Positions 52,315 through 62,489 of a stretch of 64,000 nucleotides of DNA are shown one piece after another; the first letter of the stretch is position 1, and every line of letters starts with the position of its first letter. The translations under genes and the position numbers were made by a program. The stretch lies in contig CABJBA010000004.1 in the NCBI GenBank assembly GCA_902363735.1, positions 372,001 to 436,000 of the forward strand, in the 5' to 3' direction. Below the pieces are notes generated by a model. The model saw only the letters and a program-made list of their open reading frames with translations. It made no database searches and was not told where the DNA came from. The DNA comes from Clostridiaceae bacterium. Its GTDB lineage: Bacteria; Bacillota; Clostridia; Lachnospirales; Lachnospiraceae.

Positions 52315-54921
52315 TTAATGAAGACTCTCCCGTATGGTCTTAAACGCCTGAATTCCAAGGGTAGGAAGTACTGCAAATATGAAGATGGTAAGAAACTGTC
52401 TGGCAGTTAAATCTGCCACATAAAAAAATGCATGAAGTGTGGGCACGAACAGAACTGCTGCCAATAATACCGCCCCTGCCTCAAAGGCCATAATGGTCCA
52501 CAGATTGCTCATGAAGCCAATTTTTAATATTGAATGACTGCTTCGGCAGTTAAAACCGTGAAAGAGCCTTGCCAGTGTCAGGGTGGAAAAGGCCATGGTA
52601 CTGGCTGCCTGCTCGCTTCCCGTGACCAAACCCGTGTGGTAAGCCGCCATGGTGCAGAAGGCAATAAAGGTCCCCTGCAAAATAATCTGAAAGACAAATC
52701 TTTTTGTCAGTATTCCTTCCTTTGGATCTCTGGGAGGATGGGCCAGAAGATCTGCCTCCGCCTTTTCCATTCCAATAGCAATGGCGGGAAGAGAGTCCGT
52801 CAATAGATTGATAAACAGCAGATGAACCGGAACAAAAGGCGTGGGAAGGGCTAAAAAAGAAGTATATACAACACAGAGGATTCCAGCCATGTTTCCTGAT
52901 AAAAGGAATTTAATGGCATTTCGGATGTTCCGGTAAACGTTACGGCCGTTGGCAACAGCCTTTATAATGGTAGCGAAATTGTCATCCATAAGAATCATGG
53001 CGGAAGCATCCTTTGATACCTCAGTTCCCATCTTACCCATAGCAACACCAATATCAGCCTGTTTTAAGGCCGGGGCATCGTTGACTCCGTCTCCTGTCAT
53101 AGCCACAATACGTCCTTTTTTTTGCCAGGCCCGCACAATGCGGATTTTATGTTCCGGAGAAACTCTGGCATATACACTGATGCTCTCCAGTCTTAAATCC
53201 AACTCATCTTCCGTCATATCGTCAAGTTCCGGGCCGCTGACTGCGATCCCGTTTCCGTCTAAAATCCCAATTTTTTCCGCAATGGCAGAAGCGGTTACTT
53301 TATGGTCTCCTGTTATCATGACAGGCCGTATTCCTGCTCTGCGGGCACTTAAGACCGCATTTCTTGTTTCCGGCCGCGGAGGGTCCATCATGGCTGCCAT
53401 GCCTAAAAAAGTGAATCCAGCCTCTGATTTTTCCGTCAGTTGCTCCTCTTCTCCCATCTCCCGGCAGACAAAGGCCAGGACACGAAGACCTTGTCTGGAA
53501 AAATCCAGATTCTGCTCCGTCATGGCCCTGCAGTCCCCGTCTGTTATGGGTCTGATCCCATCCCAGGTCCATATCTCAGTAATACGGGGAAGGAGTATAT
53601 CCACCGCTCCCTTAGTAAAGAGAATCCGCTTTCCTTCAATCCGATGGAGAGTGCTCATCAGCTTTCTTCCTGAGTCAAAGGGAAGCTCACCAATTCTGGG
53701 ATACCAGGACTTAACGGCCTCTTCCACCAGCCCAGTTCTTTCCGCCATCTGGATTAAGGCTGCTTCCGTAGGATCTCCCAGCAGTTTTCCTTCTCCATAG
53801 ACAGAATCATTGTTTAGCACTGCATCATACAGCAGATATTTATGTACGGAAATTTCGGTATTTAAAAGCTCCGGCACGTAAAGCCGGTTATTGGCATAAA
53901 CCTGCTGGACAGTCATCCGGTTCTGGGTCAGAGTTCCTGTTTTATCGGAACAGATGACAGAAACACATCCAAGGCTTTCCACTGCCTTTAAATCTTTTAT
54001 AATTGCATTTTCCCGGACCATTTTCTGAGTGCCCATGGCCTGCACAATGGTAACAATAGAGCTAAGCGCTTCCGGTATAGCGGCCACTGCAAGCGCTACG
54101 GCAAACATCAGGGAATCCAGAATAGCCATCCTGCGGTAAAGACTTAACCCAAAGACTCCGGCACATATAACGAGAATTGCCGCCGCCAGCCTGCCGCCAA
54201 ACTGATCCAGACTCACTTCGAGAGGAGTCTTTTTTTCTCCTGTATCATTCATGAGAGCAGCAATCCGGCCTATCTCCGTATTCATTCCAGTTCCTGATAC
54301 CACCGCCATGGCTCTGCCTGAAGAAACAAGGGAACCGGAAAACACCATGTTGGTCTGTTCCGCTAAAGGAACCTTTTCCCCTCTTAACCGCCCTGTCTTT
54401 TTTTCAACCGGAACTGATTCCCCGGTTAAAGAGCTTTCATTGACCAGGAGAGAGTGATTTTCTAAAAGCCTGCCGTCAGCCGCCACCATATCTCCGGCCT
54501 CCAGCAGTAAAATATCTCCCGGTACGATTTCAGCAGATAAGACTTCCTGCTTTTTTCCCTCACGGATTACCTTTGCAACAGGGGCTGACAAAGCCATCAG
54601 GCTATCCAGGGACTTTTCAGCCTTCATATGTTGTACGGTGCCTAAAATTGCATTTAACAGAAGCACTGCAAATATAACTCCCGTACTTTCCACGTCACCG
54701 GAGATCATGGAAATGACCGCCGCTATAATCAAAATAATGACCAGTAAATCCTTAAACTGATTTAAAAATACTTCAAAAGCGCTTTTTCGTTCTGCCTTTT
54801 TCAGGATATTAGGTCCATAGTTTTTTCTGCGCCTTAAGATTTCTTCAGAGTTCAGACCACTCCGGCCAGCCTCCAGCCGTTTTAGGACCTCCTCCTCTGA
54901 GAAACGAAACCATTCTTCCAT
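52315..54921 (-). CDS. P2-type cation-transporting ATPase (Ca2+-type)
   Basis: 868-residue P-type ATPase with an N-terminal cation-ATPase domain and about ten helices. Motifs are TGES in the actuator domain (LTGESVPVEKK near 165), the phosphorylation site ICSDKTGTLTQNRM (aspartate near residue 327) and GDGVNDAPALKQADIG (near 610). The family exports Ca2+ (SERCA/PMCA-like), and the helix 4 sequence AVAAIPEALSSIV fits calcium pumps. It is separately transcribed from the mgtC-type gene. Confidence 0.93.
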   Translation of the reverse strand: MEEWFRFSEEEVLKRLEAGRSGLNSEEILRRRKNYGPNILKKAERKSAFEVFLNQFKDLLVIILIIAAVISMISGDVESTGVIFAVLLLNAILGTVQHMKAEKSLDSLMALSAPVAKVIREGKKQEVLSAEIVPGDILLLEAGDMVAADGRLLENHSLLVNESSLTGESVPVEKKTGRLRGEKVPLAEQTNMVFSGSLVSSGRAMAVVSGTGMNTEIGRIAALMNDTGEKKTPLEVSLDQFGGRLAAAILVICAGVFGLSLYRRMAILDSLMFAVALAVAAIPEALSSIVTIVQAMGTQKMVRENAIIKDLKAVESLGCVSVICSDKTGTLTQNRMTVQQVYANNRLYVPELLNTEISVHKYLLYDAVLNNDSVYGEGKLLGDPTEAALIQMAERTGLVEEAVKSWYPRIGELPFDSGRKLMSTLHRIEGKRILFTKGAVDILLPRITEIWTWDGIRPITDGDCRAMTEQNLDFSRQGLRVLAFVCREMGEEEQLTEKSEAGFTFLGMAAMMDPPRPETRNAVLSARRAGIRPVMITGDHKVTASAIAEKIGILDGNGIAVSGPELDDMTEDELDLRLESISVYARVSPEHKIRIVRAWQKKGRIVAMTGDGVNDAPALKQADIGVAMGKMGTEVSKDASAMILMDDNFATIIKAVANGRNVYRNIRNAIKFLLSGNMAGILCVVYTSFLALPTPFVPVHLLFINLLTDSLPAIAIGMEKAEADLLAHPPRDPKEGILTKRFVFQIILQGTFIAFCTMAAYHTGLVTGSEQAASTMAFSTLTLARLFHGFNCRSSHSILKIGFMSNLWTIMAFEAGAVLLAAVLFVPTLHAFFYVADLTARQFLTIFIFAVLPTLGIQAFKTIRESLH

Positions 54922-55024
54922 ACTGACGCTCCTTCCTGTTTCTCCTACTATGGTATGAAGAGGGAAGGGGATTTCATGAATGATTTTACCAGACAGCCAA
55001 TCGCAGGATAAATCTTTTTGCCTA

Positions 55025-55053
55025 TTGCAGTAAGAAGAATTTTTTATTATAAT
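55025..55053 (+). promoter_or_regulatory. Promoter of luxS
   Basis: TTGCAG (55025-55030), a 17-base spacer and a perfect TATAAT (55048-55053), about 60 bases before the luxS start. Confidence 0.7.
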
Positions 55054-55111
55054 TTCCCTATAATGTTAAAACTTCAAGCTGATACGATACAGCAGAAAGG
55101 AAATGATTCCT

Positions 55112-55594
55112 ATGGACAAAATTACAAGCTTTACCATAAACCATTTAGAACTGCTTCCGGGCATCTACGTTTCCCGCAAAGACCTGGCAGGAGATGCCGT
55201 AATTACCACCTTTGACTTAAGGATGACACGGCCTAACTTTGAACCGGTCATCAATACCGGAGAGCTTCACACGATGGAGCACCTAGGGGCCACCTTCCTT
55301 AGAAACCATAAAACCTTTGGTTCTAAAATCCTCTATTTCGGTCCTATGGGCTGCCGTACCGGCTTTTATCTTCTCTTATCCGGGGATTACAGCTCCAGGG
55401 ACATCATTTCCCTGGTTTCGGAACTTTATGAATTTATCCGTGATTTTGAAGGAGAAGTTCCAGGTGCTGCGGCAAGAGACTGCGGCAATTATCTGGACAT
55501 GAACTTACCAATGGCTAAATATATGGCTGGAAAATTCTTAGATGAGGTTCTGTACGGAATTGATGACAAACATCTCATTTATCCGGAAAATTAA
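55112..55594 (+). CDS. luxS: S-ribosylhomocysteine lyase LuxS
   Basis: Cleaves S-ribosylhomocysteine to homocysteine and the autoinducer-2 precursor. The 160-residue protein has the metal motif HTMEHLGATFLRNH near residue 50 and the cysteine in GCRTGFYLLL near 80. The start at 55112 follows AAAGGAA by about 10 bases. The ATG three codons earlier is too close to the ribosome site. Confidence 0.97.
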   Translation: MDKITSFTINHLELLPGIYVSRKDLAGDAVITTFDLRMTRPNFEPVINTGELHTMEHLGATFLRNHKTFGSKILYFGPMGCRTGFYLLLSGDYSSRDIISLVSELYEFIRDFEGEVPGAAARDCGNYLDMNLPMAKYMAGKFLDEVLYGIDDKHLIYPEN

Positions 55595-55642
55595 TTTCCT
55601 TCCGGCTGTACCTTTTTAACATGAATCCAAAGGGAGGAAGAG

Positions 55643-56614
55643 ATGTATAAAGTATTAATACCTAAAACTATTTCCAATACCGGGGCAGAATATCTTCTTG
55701 AAAAAGGCTGTGAGGTCATTATAGGAGCGCCCTCTTCCCCTGACGATCCCCGTTTAAAGGATTGTGATGCCATTTTACCCGGGGGGAAATCCAAGATTAA
55801 GTATGATAAAGACGTTCTGGACCGGTGCAAAAACTGCAAGGTCATAGCTAATTTCAGCGCTGGATATGAACATGTTGACATTGTGTATGCAGAACAGGCT
55901 GGAATTCAGGTCACCAATGCAGGAACTGCCAACTCCAACGCAGTAGCGGAGCACACCTTATATCTTTTGCTGGCCTGTGCCAAAAATCATGAAATCATGA
56001 CAAAGGCGGCCTATACAGGCAGCTTTTCCATCAGAGCAAAGGTGTTTAATTTAGAACTTCAGGGAATGACACTGGGAATCATCGGCTTTGGCAATATCGG
56101 ACAACGGGTTGCTCAAAAGGCCATTCATGGATTGGGGATGAACGTTCTTGTCTATTCACCCAATCTGACCAGAGAACAGCTTCCCCAAGGCATCCAGCTT
56201 GCATATGACCGGGATGAGATTTACCAGAAAGCGGATTTCATCTCCCTTCACGTACCTCTGACAGAAGAGACAAGGCATATGGTTTCCAAAGAGCAGTTTG
56301 ATTTAATGAAGCCTTCTGCTTATATCATCAACGTTTCACGGGGTGGAATTATAAAAGAAGAGGATTTAATTAAAGCAATAGAAGAAAAGAAAATCAGCGG
56401 AGCAGGGCTTGATGTGTTTGAACAGGAACCTCTTCCTGTTGACAGCCCCCTGTTTCAGCATGAAAACATTATTATTTCTCCCCACTGCGCCGCCAATACA
56501 GTTCAGGCACTGGAAAATATGGAACTGTATGCGGCAAAAGACATCTGGCGGGTTTTAAATGGGGAGGCGCCGGAGTTTCCCGTAAATCATCCATGCAGAA
56601 ATATACCCAGGTAA
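55643..56614 (+). CDS. D-isomer 2-hydroxyacid dehydrogenase
   Basis: 323-residue NAD-dependent dehydrogenase. The Rossmann motif LGIIGFGNIGQRVAQ is near residue 143, the catalytic arginine is in INVSRGGIIKEEDL near 235, and the His/Glu pair is in DVFEQEPLP and ISPHCAANT. It may act on glyoxylate, hydroxypyruvate or D-lactate. It follows luxS by 48 bases, with AGGGAGGAAGAG before the ATG. Confidence 0.92.
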   Translation: MYKVLIPKTISNTGAEYLLEKGCEVIIGAPSSPDDPRLKDCDAILPGGKSKIKYDKDVLDRCKNCKVIANFSAGYEHVDIVYAEQAGIQVTNAGTANSNAVAEHTLYLLLACAKNHEIMTKAAYTGSFSIRAKVFNLELQGMTLGIIGFGNIGQRVAQKAIHGLGMNVLVYSPNLTREQLPQGIQLAYDRDEIYQKADFISLHVPLTEETRHMVSKEQFDLMKPSAYIINVSRGGIIKEEDLIKAIEEKKISGAGLDVFEQEPLPVDSPLFQHENIIISPHCAANTVQALENMELYAAKDIWRVLNGEAPEFPVNHPCRNIPR

Positions 56615-56634
56615 ACCAGACAGGAGGTCTTCCA

Positions 56635-57297
56635 ATGATTGATTTGTCAGAAATACCAAAAACAAATAACCTGATTGATGAAGCATTAAAAGAGCAGCTG
56701 ATCGGTATTTTTTCCAAAATGCCGGAATCGGTAGTGTTAAAGGCTGTAGTCGACATGAAACAGGAAAAGAGTTACGAAATGGCCTCATTTTTACATATTA
56801 TTTCAGAGCTGAGTGAGCACTTAAGGGTGGAACTTTATACTCCGGAAGAGGCAGGCGCTCAGGTTCCTGATCTGGATATAACTTATCTCCCGGTAACCGG
56901 CTTTTACAAAAACGGAGAATACCGGCGGATAGCCTTTCACGGGGTTCCCGGAGGAAAGGAAATAAACTCCTTTATTCTTGCTGTCATAAATCTGTCGGGA
57001 GGCTGCCAGGACGTACCGGAAAAGTTAAAAAAACGCATTGGCAAATTGAATAAAGCAACGAATATCAAGATCTGTGTGTCCCTGTCATGCCATCACTGCC
57101 CCGGGGTGGTAACTGCGTGCCAGCAGATAGCCATTTTAAATCCTGGCATCGAAGCCGAGATGATTGACGCTGCGCTTTATCCTGAACTGGTGGAAAAATT
57201 TAACATCTCAAGAGTTCCCATGATAATTACTGATGACCACGACATTTATATGGGCAGTAAAACCATTGAGGAAATTGTGAATCTGTTAAAAATTTAA
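56635..57297 (+). CDS. Stand-alone AhpF N-terminal-like thioredoxin protein
   Basis: 220-residue protein with two thioredoxin-fold halves as in the N-terminal domain of AhpF. The second half has the redox site SLSCHHCPGVV near residue 150. In AhpF this domain passes electrons to AhpC, but here the flavin reductase domain is missing and no ahpC is nearby. The start at 56635 follows AGGAGGTC. The frame's first ATG overlaps the dehydrogenase gene. Confidence 0.85.
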   Translation: MIDLSEIPKTNNLIDEALKEQLIGIFSKMPESVVLKAVVDMKQEKSYEMASFLHIISELSEHLRVELYTPEEAGAQVPDLDITYLPVTGFYKNGEYRRIAFHGVPGGKEINSFILAVINLSGGCQDVPEKLKKRIGKLNKATNIKICVSLSCHHCPGVVTACQQIAILNPGIEAEMIDAALYPELVEKFNISRVPMIITDDHDIYMGSKTIEEIVNLLKI

Positions 57298-57402
57298 CCA
57301 GTCGTTTTTTTAAATTTTGTCTCTATTTTGTTAAAATCGAACAAACCCAAGCGGCAGTTACACCAATAATATGTACAAATCACAACAAATAAATTGAGCC
57401 TA

Positions 57403-57431
57403 TTGAAAATTTGTGTGCAATGTGCTATATT
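57403..57431 (+). promoter_or_regulatory. Promoter of glpP leader
   Basis: TTGAAA (57403-57408), a 17-base spacer and TATATT (57426-57431). The start site at about 57438 gives a leader of ~118 bases before glpP. Confidence 0.7.
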
Positions 57432-57465
57432 GATTAAAGGTAAATACATCGTGCAGAGACGACAG

Positions 57466-57516
57466 AGAGCATGGGATAACAACAGAAATGTTGATTATAT
57501 TCCATGCTCTTTTTTT
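57466..57516 (+). terminator. Leader terminator (attenuator) before glpP
   Basis: AGAGCATGG (57466-57474) pairs perfectly with CCATGCTCT (57502-57510), followed by six T. It lies inside the transcript 40 bases before the glpP start. This is the arrangement expected for antitermination by GlpP with glycerol-3-phosphate, so glpP probably controls its own operon. Confidence 0.8.
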
Positions 57517-57555
57517 CTTAAAGAGGATGTATTATATTTCGGAGAGGGAGATTCC

Positions 57556-58125
57556 ATGGATCAGAAATTCTACGACCTTATTGAGGCCAGCCCGGTTATC
57601 GCAGCCGTCAAGGATATGAAGGGCTTAAAAGCCTGCTGCAAGACAGAGGAAGTAAAAGTAGTTTTTGTCCTGTTCGGGGATATCTGCAATATAGGGTCTA
57701 TTGTAAAAGAGATCAAGCAGTCAGGAAAGACTACCATGGTACATATTGATCTGATTACAGGGCTTGGCAACAAGGAGATCGCCGTAGATTTTATTAAACA
57801 GAACACCGAAGCCTATGGTATCATCTCCACCAAGCCGGGAATGATCAAGAGGGCCAAGGAGCTGTCGCTGTACACGATGCTGAGGATTTTTATCCTGGAT
57901 TCCATGGCATTTGAAAATATTGAAAAACAGGTAAATCTGGTACGCCCGGATATGATCGAGATTCTGCCGGGACTGATGCCTAAGATAATCCGCCGGGTCA
58001 GCCAGCTGGTGAAAGTTCCGGTGATTGCCGGCGGCCTGATTTCAGACAAGGAAGATGTGATGGCCGCACTGTTGGCAGGAGCTATTTCCGTATCGTCTAC
58101 AAATCAGGATGTGTGGAAGCTCTAA
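57556..58125 (+). CDS. glpP: Glycerol-3-phosphate-responsive antiterminator GlpP
   Basis: 189-residue GlpP-family RNA-binding antiterminator with a TIM-barrel-like fold (MVHIDLITGLGNKEIAVDFI near 62, MIEILPGLMPKIIRRVSQL near 132, AGGLISDKEDVMAALLAG near 155). With glycerol-3-phosphate bound it should prevent termination in leaders of glp genes. The start at 57556 follows GGAGAGGGAG. The 54-codon upstream extension runs through the leader terminator and is not real. glpK follows at 93 bases. Confidence 0.92.
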   Translation: MDQKFYDLIEASPVIAAVKDMKGLKACCKTEEVKVVFVLFGDICNIGSIVKEIKQSGKTTMVHIDLITGLGNKEIAVDFIKQNTEAYGIISTKPGMIKRAKELSLYTMLRIFILDSMAFENIEKQVNLVRPDMIEILPGLMPKIIRRVSQLVKVPVIAGGLISDKEDVMAALLAGAISVSSTNQDVWKL

Positions 58126-58182
58126 CGCCAATACACCAGGTAGCAATACTGTTCTTTCCCAAAAGAACGGTTGGTACAATAG

Positions 58183-59715
<1,533 letters not shown>

Positions 59716-59771
59716 TTACCGCAACGAGAATGTTTCACATAAATCAATAATAGAAAGAGGGGACTACTATT

Positions 59772-60485
59772 ATGTTAGTTTATATTGCTGAATTTATTGG
59801 AACTTGTTTGCTGATATTGTTAGGTGACGGAGTTGTTGCCAATGTAACTTTGAATAAATCGGGTATGAAAGGGGCAGGCTCTATTCAGATCACCTTTGCA
59901 TGGGGGCTTGCTGTTATGCTTCCCGCGTTTATCTTCGGAGCTTCCTCAGGAGCACATTTTAACCCGGCTATTACCATCGCTCTGGCGATGGATGGAAGCC
60001 TTGCCTGGAGCCTGGTTCCCGGTTATGTCATCGCACAGTTTGCAGGTGCATTTTTAGGTGCCTGCCTGGTTTACATCTTGTTTAAGGATCAGTTTGACGC
60101 TACGGAATCCGCAGGCACAAAGCTGGGCGTATTTTCAACCGGACCTTCTATTCCCAACATGGGCCGCAATATTTTAAGTGAAGCAATCGGAACATTTGTC
60201 CTGATGTTTGCCATTAAAGGCATTGCTCAGGCAGGCGCGGTTCCTCCCGGAGTGGGCAACTTTCTGGTCTTTGGAATTATCGTATCCATCGGTATGTCTT
60301 TAGGCGGTCTGACCGGTTATGCCATCAATCCGGCCCGTGACTTAGGACCCCGTCTGGCTCATGCGGTTCTGCCCATCAAGGATAAGGGTGATTCCAACTG
60401 GGGTTACGCACCAGTTGTTATTATCGGTCCCATTATCGGAGCAATTGCAGCAGTGCTTCTATATGGTGCAATTCCATGGCAGTAA
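59772..60485 (+). CDS. glpF: Glycerol facilitator
   Basis: 237-residue aquaporin-family channel with six helices and both NPA boxes (SGAHFNPAITIALAMD near residue 62 and YAINPARDLGPR near 190). The aspartate and arginine after the second NPA indicate a glyceroporin rather than a water channel. It lets glycerol in for GlpK. AAAGAGGGGAC lies before the ATG. Confidence 0.96.
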   Translation: MLVYIAEFIGTCLLILLGDGVVANVTLNKSGMKGAGSIQITFAWGLAVMLPAFIFGASSGAHFNPAITIALAMDGSLAWSLVPGYVIAQFAGAFLGACLVYILFKDQFDATESAGTKLGVFSTGPSIPNMGRNILSEAIGTFVLMFAIKGIAQAGAVPPGVGNFLVFGIIVSIGMSLGGLTGYAINPARDLGPRLAHAVLPIKDKGDSNWGYAPVVIIGPIIGAIAAVLLYGAIPWQ

Positions 60486-60547
60486 CATGCAGCCGGTAAA
60501 ACAAATATAATTTATAAAATCCGAAAAACAGGAAAGGAGGATAATGG

Positions 60548-60766
60548 GTGAAAAAAAAACAGCTGGATATTACCAATATGAACGGTGTGACAGAGGATGA
60601 AGACACAACCTGTGGGCTCAATGATATGAATTGCGTCGGCGAAGATGAGGTAAACACCTGTGGATTAAATGACATGAATTGTCTCGGAGAAGATGATGAT
60701 ACCACCTGTGGACTCAATGATATGAACTGTCTGGATGAGGAAGAAAAAAAGGAAGAAAAAAAATAA
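60548..60766 (+). CDS. Small cysteine-rich repeat protein with C-x3-D motifs
   Basis: Unrecognised 72-residue acidic protein made of a 16-residue unit repeated four times (residues 6-21, 22-37, 38-53, 54-69). The last three contain CGLNDMNC(V/L)xE(D/E). The first copy is degenerate and has no cysteine. Six cysteines (22, 29, 38, 45, 54, 61) each head a C-x3-D or C-x3-E motif. The GTG start at 60548 follows AGGAGG by 7 bases. There is no signal peptide or membrane segment. The repeats differ at synonymous codon positions yet keep the same residues, so the protein is under selection. It lies between glpF (62 bases) and dhaK (81 bases). Possible roles are metal binding, thiol redox, or a modified-peptide precursor. 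Confidence 0.82.
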   Translation: MKKKQLDITNMNGVTEDEDTTCGLNDMNCVGEDEVNTCGLNDMNCLGEDDDTTCGLNDMNCLDEEEKKEEKK

Positions 60767-60847
60767 AGAGATGCTGACATTCAGAGACTTCTTATGATAG
60801 AAGTCTCTGAAACGTATATCAGGAAATTATGAAAAGGGGGTTTCACA

Positions 60848-61834
60848 ATGAAAAAATTCATCAATGATGCGGCACTGGTTGAGGAACAGATGATTTTGGG
60901 AATGGTAAAGGCATATCCTCAGTATCTGAAGAAACTGGATTGCGGCAATGTGGTAGTACGTGCCCATAAAAAGAAAGACAAGGTTGCCTTAATCAGCGGC
61001 GGCGGAAGCGGACATGAACCGGCTCACGGCGGCTTTGTGGGCATGGGTATGCTGGATGCGGCAGTAGCCGGTGCAGTCTTTACCTCACCCACTCCTGATC
61101 AGATTTATGAGGGTATCAAGGCAGTCGCCACAGATGCCGGTGTACTGATGGTAGTTAAAAACTATACCGGTGATATCATGAACTTCGAAATGGCAGCTGA
61201 GATGGCGGAGATGGAAGGCATTGAGGTAAAGTACGTGGTAACCAACGACGATGTGGCTGTCAAGGACAGTCTGTATACGGTTGGACGCCGGGGCGTAGCC
61301 GGTACTGTTTTTGTACATAAAATTGCCGGTGCCATGGCTGAACAGGGCGCTTCATTAAGCGAAGTACAGGAAGCAGCACAGAAGGTGATTGACCAGGTCC
61401 GTACCATGGGTGCGGCAATTGAACCGTGTACTGTGCCCGCAGCAGGAAAACCTGGATTTGAACTGGCGGAGAATGAGATGGAAATCGGCATCGGCATCCA
61501 TGGCGAGCCGGGAACCCACCGGGAATCGCTGAAACCGGCGGATGAGATTGTGGATCTCCTTTTAGAACAAATTCTTGCCGATATTGATTACACCGGCAGC
61601 GAAGTGGCAGTCATGATCAACGGAGCCGGAGCGACACCGCTTATGGAGCTGTTTATCATCAATAACCACGTTGCAGATGTCCTGAAAGAGAAGAATATTC
61701 ATGTGCATAAAACCTTTGTGGGTGAATATATGACTTCCATCGAGATGCAGGGCTTTTCTATTTCGCTGCTCCGTCTGGATGATCAGCTAAAGGAGCTTTT
61801 AGATGCTCCGGCCGATACACCGGCATGGAGATAA
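60848..61834 (+). CDS. dhaK: Dihydroxyacetone kinase subunit DhaK
   Basis: 328-residue DHA-binding subunit of the PTS-dependent kinase. SGGGSGHEPAHGGFVG near residue 50 and GIGIHGEPGTH near 215 (the histidine that binds DHA covalently) are present. It works with DhaL and DhaM to make dihydroxyacetone phosphate. AAAAGGGGG lies before the ATG. Confidence 0.97.
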   Translation: MKKFINDAALVEEQMILGMVKAYPQYLKKLDCGNVVVRAHKKKDKVALISGGGSGHEPAHGGFVGMGMLDAAVAGAVFTSPTPDQIYEGIKAVATDAGVLMVVKNYTGDIMNFEMAAEMAEMEGIEVKYVVTNDDVAVKDSLYTVGRRGVAGTVFVHKIAGAMAEQGASLSEVQEAAQKVIDQVRTMGAAIEPCTVPAAGKPGFELAENEMEIGIGIHGEPGTHRESLKPADEIVDLLLEQILADIDYTGSEVAVMINGAGATPLMELFIINNHVADVLKEKNIHVHKTFVGEYMTSIEMQGFSISLLRLDDQLKELLDAPADTPAWR

Positions 61835-61857
61835 TATATACGGAGAGGTGATGCAGC

Positions 61858-62484
61858 ATGGCAGACAGCAGTAAAGTAATCGAAATTATCAAAGCAATCG
61901 GACATTGTATGGTGGAACACAAGGAGGAGCTGACGGCACTGGACCAGCCAATTGGCGACAGTGATCACGGTATTAACCTGGCCCGGGGCTTTGAAGCGGT
62001 TGAAAAGAAGCTTCCGGAGCTGGAGGGGAAAGATATCGGAACAATCTTAAAAACAGTGGGAATGACCCTGGTTTCCACCGTGGGGGGAGCATCCGGCCCG
62101 CTTTACGGTTCAGCTTATATGAAGGCCGGTATGGCTTTGGAGGGAAAAAACGAAATAGATCAGAAGGATTTTCTGGAGATGTTGAAAGCGGCCTCCAATG
62201 CCGTGATGCAGCGGGGCAAGGCGGTTGCCGGGGAGGCCACCATGCTGGATGCCATGCTTCCGGCACTGAAAGCCATGGAGGAAGCTGACGCTGCCGGCGC
62301 TGCGCCTAAAGATATGCTGGATGCGGGTGTACAGGCTGCCTGGGCCGGTACGAACCATACAAAAGATCTGATCGCCACCAAAGGACGGGCCAGCTATGTG
62401 GGCGAACGGGGGCTGGGGCATCAGGACCCCGGGGCAACGTCATTTTCCTATATGCTTGAAACGATTGCCCGGTGGAAAGGATAA
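61858..62484 (+). CDS. dhaL: Dihydroxyacetone kinase subunit DhaL
   Basis: 208-residue ADP-binding subunit. The magnesium-binding motif GDSDHGINLARGF is near residue 35, VGGASGPLYGSAYM near 75, and GERGLGHQDPGATSF at the C-terminus. It keeps ADP bound and is rephosphorylated by DhaM. It overlaps nothing but lies 23 bases after dhaK. Confidence 0.97.
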   Translation: MADSSKVIEIIKAIGHCMVEHKEELTALDQPIGDSDHGINLARGFEAVEKKLPELEGKDIGTILKTVGMTLVSTVGGASGPLYGSAYMKAGMALEGKNEIDQKDFLEMLKAASNAVMQRGKAVAGEATMLDAMLPALKAMEEADAAGAAPKDMLDAGVQAAWAGTNHTKDLIATKGRASYVGERGLGHQDPGATSFSYMLETIARWKG

Positions 62485-62489
62485 GAAAA

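Noticed and set aside
57394..57555. 54-residue N-terminal extension of GlpP
   Set aside because: It runs through the promoter and the leader terminator, and the family begins at the ATG at 57556.
60433..60780. Minus-strand frame with repeated FISLSPQVVSSSS-like units
   Set aside because: It is the antisense of the cysteine-repeat gene. The sense strand has the ribosome site, operon context and residue-level conservation between repeats.
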